Shown here piece after piece: positions 6,120 through 6,201 of a stretch of DNA of 6,201 nucleotides (positions are counted from its first letter, which is position 1; the number at the start of each line of letters is the position of its first letter). Location of the stretch: contig NZAF01000183.1 of assembly GCA_002686115.1 (NCBI GenBank), positions 1 through 6,201 on the forward strand. Reading direction: 5' to 3'. The position numbers were made by a program, and so were the translations under genes. The notes beneath the pieces were generated by a model. That model was not told where the DNA came from. It did not search any database and saw only the letters and a list, made by a program, of their open reading frames with translations. This DNA comes from Halobacteriovorax sp. Lineage in GTDB: Bacteria > Bdellovibrionota > Bacteriovoracia > Bacteriovoracales > Bacteriovoracaceae.

Positions 6120-6165
6120 TGATCTGTACCCCAAAAATGGGACAGGTTAATAAAAGGCCACAAGT

Positions 6166-6201
6166 TTAAAATCCAAGATGCCTCCGATATTCACTCGGGG
6201 G
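6166..6201 (-). CDS. Possible C-terminal end of IS3-family transposase (partial)
   Basis: On the minus strand, codons PPSEYRRHLGF then TAA (6168-6166) are open to the right window edge. A Pro-rich 'PxEY/PxEF' ending is common at the C-terminus of IS3-family OrfB, and the distance to the element tip fits. Only 11 codons are visible and a second minus-strand frame is also open, so this rests mainly on context. Confidence 0.3.
   Translation of the reverse strand, partial: PPSEYRRHLGF
6181..6201. repeat. Stem-loop at the right window edge
   Basis: CCTCCGA (6181-6187) pairs with TCGGGGG (6195-6201), six Watson-Crick pairs and one G-T, around a 7-nt loop. The left arm is preceded by AAGATG, so the stem may continue beyond the window. 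It overlaps the possible transposase end and could be an internal IS structure, a terminator, or chance. Confidence 0.35.

Larger units (their letters stand above)
6120..6201 (-). mobile_element. Probable end of an IS3-family insertion sequence (right end, continuing off window)
   Basis: From 6120 the sequence TGATCTGTACCCC, then an A-run, then TGGGACAGG (to 6146) resembles IS3-family terminal inverted repeats. These begin TGATCT-TACCC and end near GTGGACAC (recalled from IS3 itself). The tip also forms an imperfect hairpin (CTGT 6124-6127 with ACAG 6142-6145; CCC with GGG). Inside it, a minus-strand reading frame ends 46 bp from the tip, which suits the transposase end of such elements. The element would lie mostly beyond the window. 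The outer flank TCC (6117-6119) could be a target duplication, but the other side is not visible. Confidence 0.5.

Noticed and set aside
6124..6145. Hairpin CTGT-CCC / GGG-ACAG as the intrinsic terminator of the NamZ-like gene
   Set aside because: There is no T-tract after it, the stem is bulged, and the sequence fits an IS3-family tip better.
6178..6201. ATG at 6178 as start of an IS orfA on the plus strand (MPPIFTRG)
   Set aside because: There is no ribosome site and no resemblance to the basic helix-turn-helix start of IS3 OrfA.

Overview
The window is a strongly AT-rich bacterial chromosomal segment, roughly one third G+C by eye. It has seven recognisable genes and the edge of what looks like an insertion sequence. 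The ThyA, DHFR and Maf proteins are of ordinary Gram-negative type. The DUF1343 (NamZ/YbbC-like) protein belongs to the branch with the PQHG and QDNMIE motifs, which I associate with proteobacteria and related phyla. Together with the AT-richness and the unfamiliar lysine-rich proteins, this would fit a Bacteriovorax/Halobacteriovorax-like member of the Bdellovibrionota. That placement is inference from style, not from a marker gene.

Layout, left to right. (1) Positions 1-2464 hold a two-gene minus-strand unit. An unrecognised 371-residue exported or membrane protein with a cysteine-containing C-terminus is followed after 15 bp by a sensor histidine kinase. The kinase has about six membrane helices and a complete catalytic core, and it runs off the left edge just before its stop. 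(2) Diverging from this unit is a maf/yceF gene for a house-cleaning nucleotide pyrophosphatase (2562-3134, plus strand). It ends in a clean bidirectional terminator shared with the genes converging from the right. (3) A minus-strand cluster thyA - folA - small basic/acidic protein (4751 down to 3191) follows. thyA starts with TTG behind a perfect GGAGG and a TATAAT box. thyA and folA overlap as TAATG. The small gene has its own candidate promoter over the folA stop codon and a GGAGG that fixes its start at 3403. ThyA consumes methylene-tetrahydrofolate to make dTMP and DHFR regenerates tetrahydrofolate, so the pair is one metabolic cycle. (4) Diverging from thyA is a gene for a DUF1343/GH171 protein (4914-6104, plus strand), related to exo-beta-N-acetylmuramidase NamZ. 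It has a GTG start and a good candidate promoter. (5) Just after its stop is the left half of a terminator. It runs directly into a sequence resembling the terminal inverted repeat of an IS3-family element, with a few codons that could be the end of its transposase.

No intergenic stretch exceeds 300 bp. The least explained parts are the unknown protein paired with the histidine kinase, the 70-residue protein behind folA, and the junction at the right end. I found no CRISPR array, no tRNA or rRNA, and no convincing evidence of a new defence or mobile system.
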